Positions 40,601 through 52,624 of a DNA stretch of 64,000 nt are shown here, one piece after another. A program made the position numbers and the translations under genes. This stretch comes from Vespa crabro. Taxonomy: Eukaryota > Arthropoda > Insecta > Hymenoptera > Vespidae. Where the stretch lies: NCBI RefSeq assembly GCF_910589235.1, contig NC_060961.1:6562501-6626500 (forward strand), in the 5' to 3' direction. Positions within the stretch are counted from its first letter, which is position 1; each line of letters starts with the position of its first letter. The notes beneath the pieces are model-generated. The model did not search any database. It saw only the letters and a list, made by a program, of their open reading frames with translations, and was not told the DNA's origin.

Positions 40601-42364
40601 AAGAAAAAGAAAAAGAAAAGTAATATAACTCTGCGCGCTCATAATTGACATAAAAGAAAAAAAAATTAAGAAAATAAATAAAGAAAAAAAGAAACAATAA
40701 ATAATTAAATAAAGAAAGAAAGAAGGAAAGACAGAAAAAATGAAGGACGAAAAGAAGGAAAGGAAAAAAGAAAGAAAGGAAGGAAGAAAGAAAAAGAAAA
40801 ATGAACAATGGCCGACGCTATATAAGGCCGAGGAAGTGTCGCCTGTGTCATCTGATATGCATATATATTTACTTACCTCTCGCTTGCGTAGTTTTTCCAA
40901 GTGTCTAACACAAACAAACAAAAAAATAAATTAAACAAACAAACAAACAAATGACTTTCAAACCAAAACAATACAACCACAAAAAAAAAAACTAACAAGC
41001 AAACAAAAATAAAACAAAAAAGAATATAATTCAATAGTGTCGTCCGGTACAGTCTGGGAAAACGGAACGCGAAAAAAAAAATATTAATAATAATAATAAT
41101 AATAATAACAAAATTAAAAATGAAAATAAAAATAAGGAATGAAAACAAGAAACGAAGGATAGACGATTTATGTTTTTCGCTAAGAAACTAAAAAAGAAAT
41201 ACGGGGAAGAGAGAGAGAATGAGAGAGAGAGAGAGAGAGAGAGAAAGAAAGGGAGAGAAGAAGAAAGACGACGTAATAAAAAATATGGCTGCTCTGCTTT
41301 TGTGATCGCGCGACGAAGAAATGAACCTCGAAGACCATCGAGATTTATGATGAAACTAAGAAGTTTGGGAAGAGTCGAAGAGGATTAAGCGAAGAAGATA
41401 TAAATCGTCCATCATTAACGTTATCGTTGAACGAAAGTCTGAATGAAAAATAGAAAAAGAAAAAGAAAAAATAATCGTTGAAAAAAAAAGAGAACGTTTT
41501 TCTTGACTGTATATTCACAATTGTACTCTATCACAGACAATTTCCCTCACCACTCCAACAGCATCATTCGATCTTCCATTTAAAAAATCACCATATAACT
41601 TAATTAGTCGCCACGCTGATGAATCCTGTAATTAGAATTCAAACAACACACGTAGAGAAGTCCCAGTAGAATAGAGGAAAAAAAAATCAACCAAAATAAA
41701 AATTGAAATTACCTCCATTCTTATCTCCTCAAATCTCATTATTATCTGCTTTTGCATGAGCGAATGATTCAGAGTCCTATATTTATTTCCCTTTTCTTCT
41801 TCTTTTCTATCTTTTTTCTTCCATAACAATAGATATACTAGAGACAATTAGTTATTTATAGTTTTAGATAATAGATTAACAAGAAACAAGACAATGGAAA
41901 GTGACATTCACTTATTGTTTTAGCTGGTTTGTCTCGAAGAAGAAAGAAAAAAGAAAAAGAAGAAAGAAAAAGAAAGAAGAAACATAAAAAGAAAGCTTAG
42001 AAAAAATGATGACCGTTTGTAATTCGCATAACTATATTAAAAGTGATAAACAAAAAGTATTAAAAATTAATAATATCTTACAATTAATAACTTATAATTG
42101 ATATCTTATAATAATATCCTTATAATAATACTCTTGGTCGAAAAAGGTCATCTTAAATTTTTCTTACTTCTTTTCTTTTTCTTTTCCTTTTCTTTATCTT
42201 TCTTTTTTCTTCTTTTTGTTCACTTCTTAATCGAAAAAAAATCCTATCATCGAATTTTTAATAGAGAGAAAAAAAAAAGAAAAGAAAAAAAAGAAGAAAA
42301 AGAAGAATGAAAGAAAAAAGAAATCACGTCCTCTCTCATATTTGCTGATTGAAAATATTTTTAG

Positions 42365-42543
42365 GAACAAATCGCAAAAGAGAGACAAGTGACCGGCCGT
42401 GTCCAGATACAAGTGTCCTATGAAAACGAACGCAAAGAGCTGATCGTCTCAGTATTCACGGCTGATGAATTATGTGCCAGAGAAGATACTGGTTACGGAA
42501 CATTACCCGAAGCTTATGCCAAGTTGATCCTAGTCCCAGCTTG
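42365..42543 (+). CDS. Rim: Rim exon M: start of C2A domain
   Basis: Residues 595-653 plus two bases. It opens EQIAKERQVTGRVQIQVSYE and then the C2 strand ELIVSVFTADELCARED, ending AYAKLILVPA. The GxVQIQVSYE...LIVxV pattern and the AYAKLxL strand are typical of RIM C2A. RIM C2 domains are known not to bind Ca2+ in the usual way; the top loop here reads DELCAREDTGYG. TTTTTAG acceptor at 42358-42364, GTACGT donor at 42544. Confidence 0.95.
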
Positions 42544-42749
42544 GTACGTTCAACATACGCTACGGTACGATTTATCATTCCAAATGACAAAACCGTAATA
42601 CGTTTTGTTAAATATATACATATATTTAGAACAAGAGAAAAAAGATAGATAGATAGATAAAGAGAGAGAGAGAGAGAGAGAGAAATAGAGAGAGGAACAG
42701 TACGAAAATTTAATTAAACCGTATTCATTTTCTATATTGATCTATTTAG
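42544..42749. other. Short Rim intron with (GATA)n/(GA)n
   Basis: 206 bp, GTACGT to TTTAG. It contains a short GATA run followed by GA repeats at about 42644-42690. Nothing else. Confidence 0.75.
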
Positions 42750-42965
42750 CGGAGATCAAGCCACGTTGAAAACTGTGGTAGCTGAGCCAACTCAAAATCC
42801 AATATGGAATTCAACCTTATTGTTTCCTGGCGTTGACGGTGAAAGTTTGATGGATAGAGCAATTGAAGTATCTCTTTGGGATTATTCTCCCGAAGGTGAT
42901 AATGTCTTTCTCGGTGAATGTACGGTTGATTTACAAAAGGCATTGGAAAATGATCGTGCCGTTTG
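42750..42965 (+). CDS. Rim: Rim exon N: C2A core
   Basis: Residues 654-725 plus two bases. A Cys codon is completed at the junction, followed by GDQATLKTVVAEPTQNPIWN and, further on, the strand IEVSLWDYSPEGDNVFLGEC. The NPIWN...LF...SLWDY...FLGE layout is the C2-domain signature, from strand 4 through strand 7. The last codon, Trp, is split across the intron and completed at 43323. Acceptor TTTAG at 42745-42749, donor GTAAGT-like at 42966. Confident C2A assignment. Confidence 0.96.
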
Positions 42966-43087
42966 GTAAGTGCAAATTGATCTTTTATTTATGTTTTTCT
43001 TTTTCTTTTTACTTTTTTTCTATTTCTTCTTATTTTTTTTCACTACTCAAACACAAATACATTAACTTGATTATCGATATCATGTTA

Positions 43088-43136
<49 letters not shown>

Positions 43137-43275
43137 TAATTTATAAAAGCATATATCTTTTTAATAAAGTATTTTTGGACGTAAGTTTATATAAACTTTT
43201 TTCATCTGTTTGACCTCACTAATATGTAGTATAAATTTGATCCCATATTTTTTGAACACCCTATATATATATAAT

Positions 43276-43308
<33 letters not shown>

Positions 43309-43322
43309 TTTGATTGATTTAG
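42966..43322. other. Rim intron with TA and ATA repeats
   Basis: 357 bp. (TA)n at about 43089-43130, then a sequence ending 'gaacaccctatata' near 43252-43265 that resembles the tip of the ACAGGGTGT-type TIR elements found elsewhere in the window, then (ATA)n at 43275-43308. Confidence 0.7.
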
Positions 43323-43654
43323 GTATCGATTGGAGGATCCACGAGGTCTTCGTTTAGGCAAATCGCCATATTGTTCACCACGCGGTTCATTATCGATGGA
43401 AGTCGCACAAAGATTCTTGAGAAAGAACGAACTACGTGAGAGAAGTTACAGTGACGATACACAGAGCGACAGCGGAAGTCCCGAACTTTGTTTCTTACAT
43501 CCCGATCATGCTTGGCACGTAAATTCAAGACGTGGTTCCAGCCAGTCGGAACAACTCGAAGTCGAACCTTATGAACTTAATAGGGATTACAGTAGATCTT
43601 TGCCTGGAAGTCGTCGAAGTAGTTTCCAAAGTCAATGTGGAACTGATAGCAAAC
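43323..43654 (+). CDS. Rim: Rim exon O: end of C2A and C2A-C2B linker
   Basis: Residues 726-836 plus one base. The first residues, WYRLEDPRGL, close the C2A domain (WYxLxxP is the family's C2A ending). The rest is a Ser/Arg-rich linker with many potential phosphosites, including SRRGSS and SRRSSF, and acidic repeats such as DDTQSDSGSPEL. It ends GTDSK plus one base before GTAAGT at 43655. The linker has no fold by composition. The 332-bp exon is the longest seen. Confidence 0.95.
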
Positions 43655-44365
43655 GTAAGTTTATCAAAAATCACTTCTGGCGATTTCTAATCATTTTATT
43701 CTTGACTATTATTGCTCATAGAAAATATTGATTAGCCAAATCGATGAACTCCTATTATTAATCCTCTCTATTTAACTCCTTAAATTATTAATTACCTGAT
43801 CCATAGATTAGACTGGTTAAATCATTAACCTGATAAATATCATTGATTAAGATGATCCATAGGGAAAACTCGATTATATTCTTGATTATAAATTGATCCA
43901 TAAACTTGTGAAATTATTAATTGACTCCATGGATTATTCAACTATCTCAATCTATGTACATATGTATGTCAAATCTTAATCAGTAGACTCGTCAAATCAT
44001 TGACTATCTTAATCCATAGACATGTCAAATCATTGATTGTCTTAATCCATAAACTCATCTAAATCATTGACTGAATTATCTTAATCCATAGACTGGTCAA
44101 ATCATTGAACTATCTTAATCCATAGATTCGTCGAATTATCGGGTATATTAAATCATTATCTCATGAAACAAATTGACTAGTAGTGATGTATAGATATGTC
44201 AAATCAATGACAGTCCTAATCACAATAGTGTCATCAAATTATTGACTCTAAAATTGATCCGTTGAATCGTCGATTTAATTGATATATTGATGTCGATAAT
44301 ATTATAGAATCAATAAAATCATTGAAACAGATAAAATTTTCTATTCATTTTTTTCATTATTCAAG
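43655..44365. other. Rim intron filled by a ~34-bp minisatellite
   Basis: Between 43740 and 44290 the intron is almost entirely a degenerate tandem array with core 'aatccatagactcgtcaaat' and 'cattgactatctt'. The core 'aatccata' is visible at 44011, 44044, 44083 and 44117. The acceptor is 'cattattcaag', ending at 44365. Confidence 0.8.
43740..44290. repeat. ~34-bp degenerate minisatellite filling an intron
   Basis: Core 'ttaatccatagactcgtcaa' followed by 'atcattgactatc', at least a dozen diverged copies. The clearest lie at 43985-44140. Confidence 0.85.
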
Positions 44366-44551
44366 GTGGAAGTATGGGAGAGGTAGATATGCCAATTGTC
44401 ATCCATCCCAATCGCGATCGACGACGTAGCTCTTGCACGAGACCGATGAGAGATCCTGAAGAAATATTAGAAGGTCTTCGTACTTTGAAAGCTGCTAAGG
44501 GTGAATTAAACAGAACTATGAGTCTTACCGGAGAAAAAAGACGCGGAAGCC
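44366..44551 (+). CDS. Rim: Rim exon P: basic linker
   Basis: Residues 837-898 plus one base. It completes an Arg codon, then GSMGEVDMPIVIHPNRDRRR and, after SSCTRPM, the helical-looking segment RDPEEILEGLRTLKAAKGEL. It ends EKRRGS with the last codon split. It contains RRRSSC and KRRGS, basophilic motifs. Donor GTGAGT at 44552. This is linker between C2A and C2B. The segment IVIHPNRDRR...LKAAKGEL looks well conserved in style with RIM linkers, but I can name no domain for it. Confidence 0.92.
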
Positions 44552-44710
44552 GTGAGTATAAACGTGTGTTTTCAATCGACCATCATTTTGTCTAATCGTC
44601 GTCTAATCGTTTGCCTGCACCTCACTCATGCTCGTCTCTTTCATTCTTTATCGAAATTATTATTTATTTTCTTTTTATTATTATTTTCGCTCTCTCTCTC
44701 TCTCTCTCTG

Positions 44711-44741
<31 letters not shown>

Positions 44742-44823
44742 CTATCTCTCTTTTTCTCTTATTGTCTATTCATTTCATTATTTTTTCTCTCTTTTTTTTT
44801 ATATCTGCATATGTATATATGTA

Positions 44824-44888
<65 letters not shown>

Positions 44889-45612
44889 GTGCATCGTCAA
44901 TATGTTGATCGTTGTCAAATAATATATCATTGCGAATTCGTCATTCATCGCTCGAATCAACAACACTCGTAAGTTCGAACGTTCGATTGTAAACAAATCA
45001 ACGTGGAAAAATATCCACCAAATTTCATATATTGCTATTTTCGCACGGGCATAACATTTTGTGTATATATATATTTATTTATTTATATATTACATACACC
45101 TTTAGAAGCATTATTTATTCAATTTTATAATATACGAGCTCTACCCCCCTTGCCCATCACCGCCTATATTCTTCTCCCGCCCCTTTCTTCTATAAACCGA
45201 TCGCTCAATTTACGTATATATATTCAATTGATAATCGAAAATATTATTCGAAAATAAATTTCAAATTATCAAGTACCATTAGCTCGTATATTAGACATGT
45301 GCACATATATGTATATATATATATATACACATATATATATATGTACATATATATATATGTATATATATATATATGTATATATCTATATGTATATATATAT
45401 ATATGTATATATATATGTACATATATATATATATATATATTTGTATGTAATATATTGTTACATTTTATTTCTCACATGGCATACATAACGACACCATGAT
45501 TATTGTTGACGTTACTTATACCTGTCTCTTTGTGCATTTTCTTTCTCTCTCTTTCTCTCTCCCACTCTCTCTACACACATACACACACACACACATATAT
45601 ATGTATATAATT

Positions 45613-45665
<53 letters not shown>

Positions 45666-45764
45666 GTATATTTACTTATATCTCGACGTCAGCCTCATTA
45701 TCTGTACGTACTTATCTGTTAACCATACCTCTATCTCTCTTTTATGTAACCTCTCCTCTTTCTT

Positions 45765-45816
<52 letters not shown>

Positions 45817-45922
45817 TCTCTCTCTCACTCTCTTGCTTTCTCTATCACGTGACACGATGCTGTATAAAAAAAGTGAAGATGATTAAGCGGCTTGGAAAGG
45901 ACTACAAGGACAATGATACTAG

Positions 45923-46015
45923 CTCGGACTCAATTATCGTCATCATCATCATCGAACGATCGATCAAGTATTGGCAATTACGATGACAACATAAAGAAAA
46001 GAAAAAAAAAGGAAA
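45923..46015 (+). CDS. Speculative Rim cassette exon
   Basis: 93 bp between an AG at 45921-45922 and GTAAAA at 46016. It is symmetric (enters and leaves in phase 1), so it could be spliced between 44551 and 54574 without changing the frame. It would encode PRTQLSSSSSSNDRSSIGNY and then DDN, ending in a Lys-rich tail. The Ser-rich first part is plausible for a RIM linker. The Lys-rich tail and the weak donor argue against it. This is a prediction only. Confidence 0.15.
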
Positions 46016-46278
46016 GTAAAAGAAAATAACAGAATAGAAAAGACAAATGAATATGCTGATCAAGAAAGTCGTTCAGGTCTGTTGTTATCCCATTCCTCAT
46101 CGTTTAGTCCAATTAATGTTTTTCGTTCCTCCATCATTTCGATAATCTTTGTATCTTGTAAAACACTTTTTAGGGTTTTAAATAGCTGTATTTTTAGGGT
46201 TCTTATCACATCCATCGTAATAAATATCAATCATGGTATTTTATTATCCTAATTGTTTCTTTGTGCTCTCTCTCTCTT

Positions 46279-46330
<52 letters not shown>

Positions 46331-46489
46331 TATTTCTCTCTTTCCCATAAATTTCATTCGTTTTAATCATTTTCCAAGGAAGAAGAAAAAATTGCCCAAT
46401 TCATTGTGCAAATTCTCATTTACTACTTTATACATCACATCTATATATATATATATATGTATATATGTATATATATACATATATATATG

Positions 46490-46717
46490 TACAAAGTGAA
46501 TCTTAAAAGTTTTTAGATTGGCCAAAAATTTGCTAAGTGATTTTAAAAATCGATTATTCTTCTTTGAGATTTTTTAGGCTAATTATCTTTCCATTCCTTT
46601 TTTTTTCAAATCGTAAAACTACAATCCTAGATTATAATAATATGAATCTAACTACAAGCCTAAAAGTTGTCATTGATTTTTAAAATGACTTAGAAACTTT
46701 TAGCCCCATCCTACATA
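46490..46717 (+). repeat. Dispersed repeat family, copy 4 (both ends visible)
   Basis: The left end runs 'cttaaaagtttttagattgg' to 'gattttaaaaatcgatta'. The reverse complement of the right end runs 'gctaaaagtttctaagtcat' to 'tttaaaaatcaatga'. Flanked by TA repeat on each side, so a TIR element about 228 bp long. Confidence 0.65.
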
Positions 46718-46751
46718 TATATATATACATACATACACACATTCACATACA

Positions 46752-46797
<46 letters not shown>

Positions 46798-47370
46798 TAA
46801 TAAACACACATAATTTCTACGTGCGTTTTCACTGTGTTGAACCAATTGTTTTGCCTGTCGCCGACTGCTGCTCCTTCTGCCTGGCAGCGTACTAATTGAG
46901 CAACTACTAATATTTCCAATAACTACTAATATTTCTTTTTCGTTCTCGGGTATTAACAAGAATCTTGAAATCAAGCCTTTCACCCATCCAATTCTACCCC
47001 TTTCTTCTCATTTCTAATACTTAAAAAACCCCCTCCCCCAAAAAAATGTCCAAAAAGAAGACCGATTTAACGATGTTAACGACGAATTTCCTAAAATATC
47101 TTAACATCCTATTAATCTATAATAATATTCAATCTTTAGTGAACAAGATCGACAAGATCATTATCGTCAGTTGTTAAAAATTAGAAACTTAAATACCAAG
47201 GCAGAAAGTAGTGTGTCAATTGCTTACCTTCGACGTACATATGTTGTAAGCCAATTATTAATTTTATTATATGATTATTATTATTATTATTACTATTATT
47301 ATCATTATTATTATTATTGTTAATTTTATTATGTGATTATTATTATTATTATTGTTAATTTTATTATGTG

Positions 47371-47429
<59 letters not shown>

Positions 47430-47655
47430 CATCATCATCCGCTATCGTGAATTTGTTGATTAAAAAGCCAAGCTGATTGTTAAGTAATATCTTCTGTTGA
47501 GTGTCTCCAATAATAATCGTTTGAAAAAAAAAAGAAAGAAAAAAAAAAGAAACATACTTAAGAACAATCTTGATTGTTTTAATAATTATCCTTTCTCGGT
47601 CGGCTCTCTTCCGCTAATCTCTGAACGCGAATCTATACGCAAAACAATTCAAACG

Positions 47656-47735
47656 AAAATGAAAACGAAAACGAAAACGAAAACGAAAATGAAAACGAAA
47701 ATGAAAACGCAAACGAAAATGAAAACGAAAATAAA
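47656..47735. repeat. Hexamer array AAAACG/AAAATG
   Basis: About 13 units of a six-base A-rich motif alternating C and T at one position. Confidence 0.9.
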
Positions 47736-47894
47736 TGAAACGGCGACCTACTCGGTCACATCTACGGCGATATCAACTCAACTGTGACGAAAATAAAACG
47801 ACAACAACCCTTCGCGACTATATCGACGACAACAATTCGTGGGCCGAATTATGACGAAGCCGATCTGCCAACCGAATCAACCGATCTACTACTA

Positions 47895-48104
47895 CCTACT
47901 ACTACTATTACTAATACTAATATTACTGCTACTACTACTACTACTACTACTGCTATTACTACTACTACTACCACTACTACTACTATTACTACTACTACTA
48001 TTACTACTACTGCTACTACTACTACTACTACTACTGCTATTACTACTACTACTACTGCTACTACTACTACTACTACTACTGCTATTACTACTACTACTAC
48101 TACT

Positions 48105-48141
<37 letters not shown>

Positions 48142-48176
48142 TTACTACTACTACTAATACTACTACTACTACTACC
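47895..48176. repeat. (CTA)n compound array
   Basis: Roughly 280 bp of ACT units with GCT, ATT and ACC variants. It keeps long frames open on both strands, all low-complexity. Confidence 0.95.
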
Positions 48177-48194
48177 AATCGCCATCTACAACAG

Positions 48195-48251
48195 AATGCG
48201 TAGTCCCGACAGTTACCGTGTGGCAGTGCGAGCCTGTGTCTCCGAGGACCG
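48195..48251 (+). CDS. Possible Rim cassette exon in C2A-C2B linker
   Basis: 57 bp after ACAG at 48191-48194 and before GTAAAT at 48252. It is symmetric in phase 1, so it can be included between 44551 and 54574 in frame. It would add 19 codons, CVVPTVTVWQCEPVSPRT following a completed Gln. A second in-frame acceptor (AG at 48211-48212) would give a 13-codon version. The 48180-48345 segment is a GC-richer, non-repetitive island wedged between a CTA array and a TC array, which is how exons look in this window. The frame stays open past the donor to a TAA at 48297-48299, which could make an alternative end. Confidence 0.3.
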
Positions 48252-48359
48252 GTAAATCGGCCTCCTTCCCACTGCCGCACTCCACACCACCTCGTTAAAA
48301 AACCGCAAGACTCTGTCGTCCGCCGTTATGGGCTTTCGGTAAGACTCATTGTTTCTCTT

Positions 48360-48426
<67 letters not shown>

Positions 48427-48515
48427 CTATCTATCTATCTATTTAACTTGATCTCTCTATCTATCTATCTCCCAATCCGATCTTATCTTTATCTTAATCC
48501 TCTTTGAAGTTTTAA

Positions 48516-48899
48516 AATCTAAATGAAATCTTAATGCTTTACCTACCGCGAGCCTTCTACAAATATGTTTATACAATATAAGGTTTGTGGATAGATTTAT
48601 GTATATAGGTTTATAGGTTGACTAACTTTCGTAATCCTATTCAAAAATCTTAATGAAATTTAAAATCTTTATCTATCACGAGCTTATAAATATATTTTAT
48701 TCGATATGAAGTGTACGCTGTGTATACCCAAGTAGATTTATTTATCAACAAATTTTTTAACCCTATTGTAAAAATCTTAATGAGATCTTAACTGTTTATC
48801 TACCGCGGAATCTATTATATAAATGGGATATTCAGTGAATAGTAGTATGCGGTTTATCGATATTATTATTTATGTGTCGGCAAACTTTCGGTATCCCAA
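48516..48899. repeat. Three tandem 128-bp units
   Basis: Units begin at 48516, 48644 and 48772. Each starts with 'aatctnaatgaaatcttaa'-like sequence, has 'tatctaccgcg' or a variant about 25 bp in, and ends near a 'caacaaatttt/ggcaaactttcg' phrase then 'ccctat/tcccaag'. Confidence 0.8.
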
Positions 48900-50009
48900 G
48901 GATTAATCAGTTGTGAAGAGGATTATTGCGATCGCACAGTTTGTTAAACTTCAGGGCACCATAACTCGATGAAATATCGATGAAAAAGTACATTGAAGGT
49001 ACTTAGTGATTAAAATATTGATTAACATTTAAAAAAAAAAAAAAAAACCTATTACTACAGTATCTCGAGACAACAGCGCCCTCCATGAAATAGATTAAAA
49101 TAATATTACATTGTTCCTCCTATAAAAACCATTGACAGCTTTTGTTTGAAATCAACGATTTGTAATATCAATAAGATACCAAAAATATTTGGATGATTTA
49201 TCAAATTTAAAATGAGACAGCCTATATAAACTCCAATTATCAGCTAACAAATAATTTAATTGTAATTGTTGAATTCAAGATTTTATTTACATTGATCATT
49301 TTTATCTTCAATTCCGAATGTTCCATTAATTCGTTTATTTCTACTGACTCGACTTGTTAGACGAACTACAGTTACTCTTCTAATGGCCTTCAGTATTACG
49401 GTATTTTGAAAAAATCTGCACTAGCGTTGATTGGTTTTTACACATACTCGTTTAATCCGCAAGCGATAGGTAAAGTATGCTAACTATTGAAACCCCCTAA
49501 CAAACCCGATTACTATACCCAGTATCCTACTTATGAGTATATATTGTAATATATCATTTTGACTATTTTCTTCCTCTATTTCTTATTCTTATCCTTAAAA
49601 TTTCAACTTCCTTTTTTTTATTGTAATAAGTATTATTATCTTCCTAATATAATACCTGAATTTCAAATATCCCAATTTATTTATTTATTATCGTTATTAT
49701 TATTATTATTATTATTGATGTTATTATTATTGTTATTATTGTTCTTATTATTATTTAATCTCCTTTCTATGATTTTTTTTCTGTATTATAGAAAACAGGT
49801 TAGCTCGTTTAGAATATAACAAAAGCAAAGGAGAGCAAAAAAAAGAAAAAAGTGGAATGTTCTAAACAACATTATTATTGTTGTACTAATCTATGAGGAT
49901 GGAGTTGTCTGTATTAATAATTCGGGGGGAGTGTCTTTTTTCTTACAACTCTCCCCCCACCACACTTATATTTTCGTTCTCTTCTACACTTTGGGTTCCA
50001 TTTCTACAT

Positions 50010-50163
50010 CATATATATATACATACATATATATATGATATATATATATATATATATACATATATATGATATACATATATATATATATATATACATATAT
50101 ATATGATATACATATATATATACATACATATATATATGATATATATATATACATATATATATG

Positions 50164-50222
<59 letters not shown>

Positions 50223-50311
50223 CATATGCGTATATATAGACGTACATATATTGGTTAACATATATGCAAAATCTTTTTTTCTATATACGAAATTTATTTA
50301 TATATTTTTTC

Positions 50312-50360
<49 letters not shown>

Positions 50361-50517
50361 ATATATACTTTTTTTTTTAACTTTTTATTAAATTAATTTA
50401 TATATATTTTTATACAAAATATACATAAAATATATATACGATTATATACGTAAAATATATGAATATATTTATTTTTGTATTTTTTTATATGAAAAAAAGA
50501 TTTTGCATATTAATCAA

Positions 50518-50575
<58 letters not shown>
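50010..50575. repeat. (TA)n blocks with 'atgatatacata' higher-order units
   Basis: Alternating TA tracts interrupted at regular steps by 'gatata' or 'tacata' up to 50218, then further TA tracts at 50321-50354 and 50520-50574. Confidence 0.9.
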
Positions 50576-50581
<6 letters not shown>

Positions 50582-51134
50582 GCAGTATAACGCTTGTTAA
50601 GAGTATTCGCTTAGCAATTTCTTTGCCAGCATTCATAAATATTCTGATCGCTAGCCACTTGCTACCAGTTGTTACCTGCAGTTGCAGCCTTAGGTAAGGA
50701 GCCAAAAGACTTTTGAAACACACATATACATATCCACACATACAAATATACATTACTATCGTCGCACGTATTTCGACCTTAAAACATATTCTTTCATCCG
50801 GATATTTAAATGAACAAAAATAAATAAATAAATGAAAAATTTTCAATTTTTTTTTAAACTTATCTAAATATATACGTATTTTGATCGTTCGTCGAAAACA
50901 AAAATATTTCCCTATATAGTTATTTTCATCGATGCCGATAGATCGATCGAGGTATTTTATCGAATACTTCATTACCACTTTTGCAATTAATTCCATTAAA
51001 ATTGAGATCTTTCGAACGAAAATTTCTTTTTTTTTCGTAGATGCAAGGGATCGACCACAGTTATGAAATTTCATTTGATAATTATTCCTTTTAGTTTGGA
51101 TCTGAACGAAGACAGAAATAATTGGAAATTAGGT

Positions 51135-51239
51135 ATGAACTACGGTTTGGACAGAAAAGTTCCTAAATAAGCCAAATGTATTCGGGATTATCTTAAAAAT
51201 CAATTAAAATATTTTGAGAAGATTTAGGATATTTCTTAA
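51135..51239 (+). repeat. Dispersed repeat family, copy cut by the gap
   Basis: Reads 'cagaaaagttcctaaataag' then 'ccaaatgtattcgggattat' and 'cttaaaaatcaatta', matching the left part of the 46490-46717 copy. The right part is missing in the N gap. Confidence 0.55.
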
Positions 51240-51439
51240 NNNNNNNNNNNNNNNNNNNNNNNNNNNNNNNNNNNNNNNNNNNNNNNNNNNNNNNNNNNNN
51301 NNNNNNNNNNNNNNNNNNNNNNNNNNNNNNNNNNNNNNNNNNNNNNNNNNNNNNNNNNNNNNNNNNNNNNNNNNNNNNNNNNNNNNNNNNNNNNNNNNNN
51401 NNNNNNNNNNNNNNNNNNNNNNNNNNNNNNNNNNNNNNN
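51240..51439. other. Assembly gap (200 N)
   Basis: Exactly 200 unknown bases, probably a fixed-size placeholder. The sequence just left of it (51135-51239) matches the left part of the dispersed TIR repeat described elsewhere, so the gap likely hides the rest of that copy and simple repeat. Confidence 0.95.
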
Positions 51440-51656
51440 TTTTTTTTTTAAATGACATGCAAATATATTTAATGAGAGATACCCATATAGTTTTACGTAA
51501 TACATGTTTATCTATTCGCATCGTGCAGCTCGTATAGATCCGAAGGAATGCTAATATATTTAATCCTGTAAAGATTAGAAATTATAGATTAGAGATTAGA
51601 AATTAGAGTAGTCTTAATTTTAGAATGTATAAGGTTTCTTTAAATAAATAGATTAG

Positions 51657-51696
<40 letters not shown>

Positions 51697-51712
51697 TATT
51701 TTTTTTCTTGTA

Positions 51713-51754
<42 letters not shown>

Positions 51755-51937
51755 TCTATTATATCTCTTTTTTTCGTTTAATTTATTTTTTCTTTTTTAT
51801 ATTGTACTCACGTAGATTGAAACGTTTAATTATCAATTAACGTATAAAGTTAAACCTGTTAAATAAGCTTTGTTAATCTCGTGGAATTTAACAGAGTGCA
51901 ACATATACACATATACATACACATAAATGTATATATA

Positions 51938-52624
51938 CAGAGTGTCCGTTCATAAATGTACGAACAAATATCTCGCGACTGGTTGAAATTATAAGAAAGT
52001 TGATTACGAAAAATTCGCAAAGATTTGACTGCTAAGTGCATGTAAATTTTTTTTTTCTTTTTTTAATGAATACACATGATTTTTTTCATATTTACATTGT
52101 AGTAATCATTTGCAATTTATAAATCTTAGTTATTAAAAAACTATTACTATTTACTAAATAATCTTAAAGACTGACTGATAAATTCATATTTTATTGCAAT
52201 TCTATATGCAATATAATATATACTAATATATATTCTTTAAAAATGACACGGTCGTGTAACGTTGACGTAATCGATTTTAAAATATTACGTAATCTTCCAA
52301 TTATTTAACATTGTTAATTATTTTCAATTTGATATGGAAAATTAACTTTTTTAATAATTATTACGATCGTAGACAAATCATAGTAACAATTTTTCAGTAC
52401 GTGCAATTTCAATTACAAATGATCATTGCTATATGACTGTACTACATTAAAAAAAAAAAAAAAAGAAGAAGAGAAAAATGAAAAAAAATGTACATTTTTA
52501 TCTAAATTTTGTGATTGATTCAAAGTCGTACATATATTTCTCTTGTTAAATCATCTTTCGTAACTTCATATAGTCTCGATGAGATATTTTCTTGGAGGAT
52601 ATATCGATGGGAGACACCCTGTAT
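51938..52624. mobile_element. TIR-bounded element (ACAGRGTGTC ends)
   Basis: The left end reads 'acagagtgtccgttcataaa' and the reverse complement of the right end 'acagggtgtctcccatcgat'. Both are followed about 30-35 bp inside by 'aaatatctc'. The middle bases of the ends differ, so the match is partial. About 690 bp, no transposase seen. Confidence 0.4.

Noticed and set aside
41170..41388. Basic 72-codon frame ending near 41388
   Set aside because: Half is GA-repeat translation. The remainder has no family match and no splice ends compatible with Rim.
47784..48255. Long Thr-rich, Leu-rich and Val-rich frames on both strands
   Set aside because: All are translations of the CTA array. The unique 5' part (TTIRGPNYDEADLP...) has no splice ends that fit the Rim frame.
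50577..51074. 165-codon minus-strand frame
   Set aside because: Longest non-repeat frame outside Rim, but AT-driven in composition, without recognisable motifs, and no supporting splice or start context.
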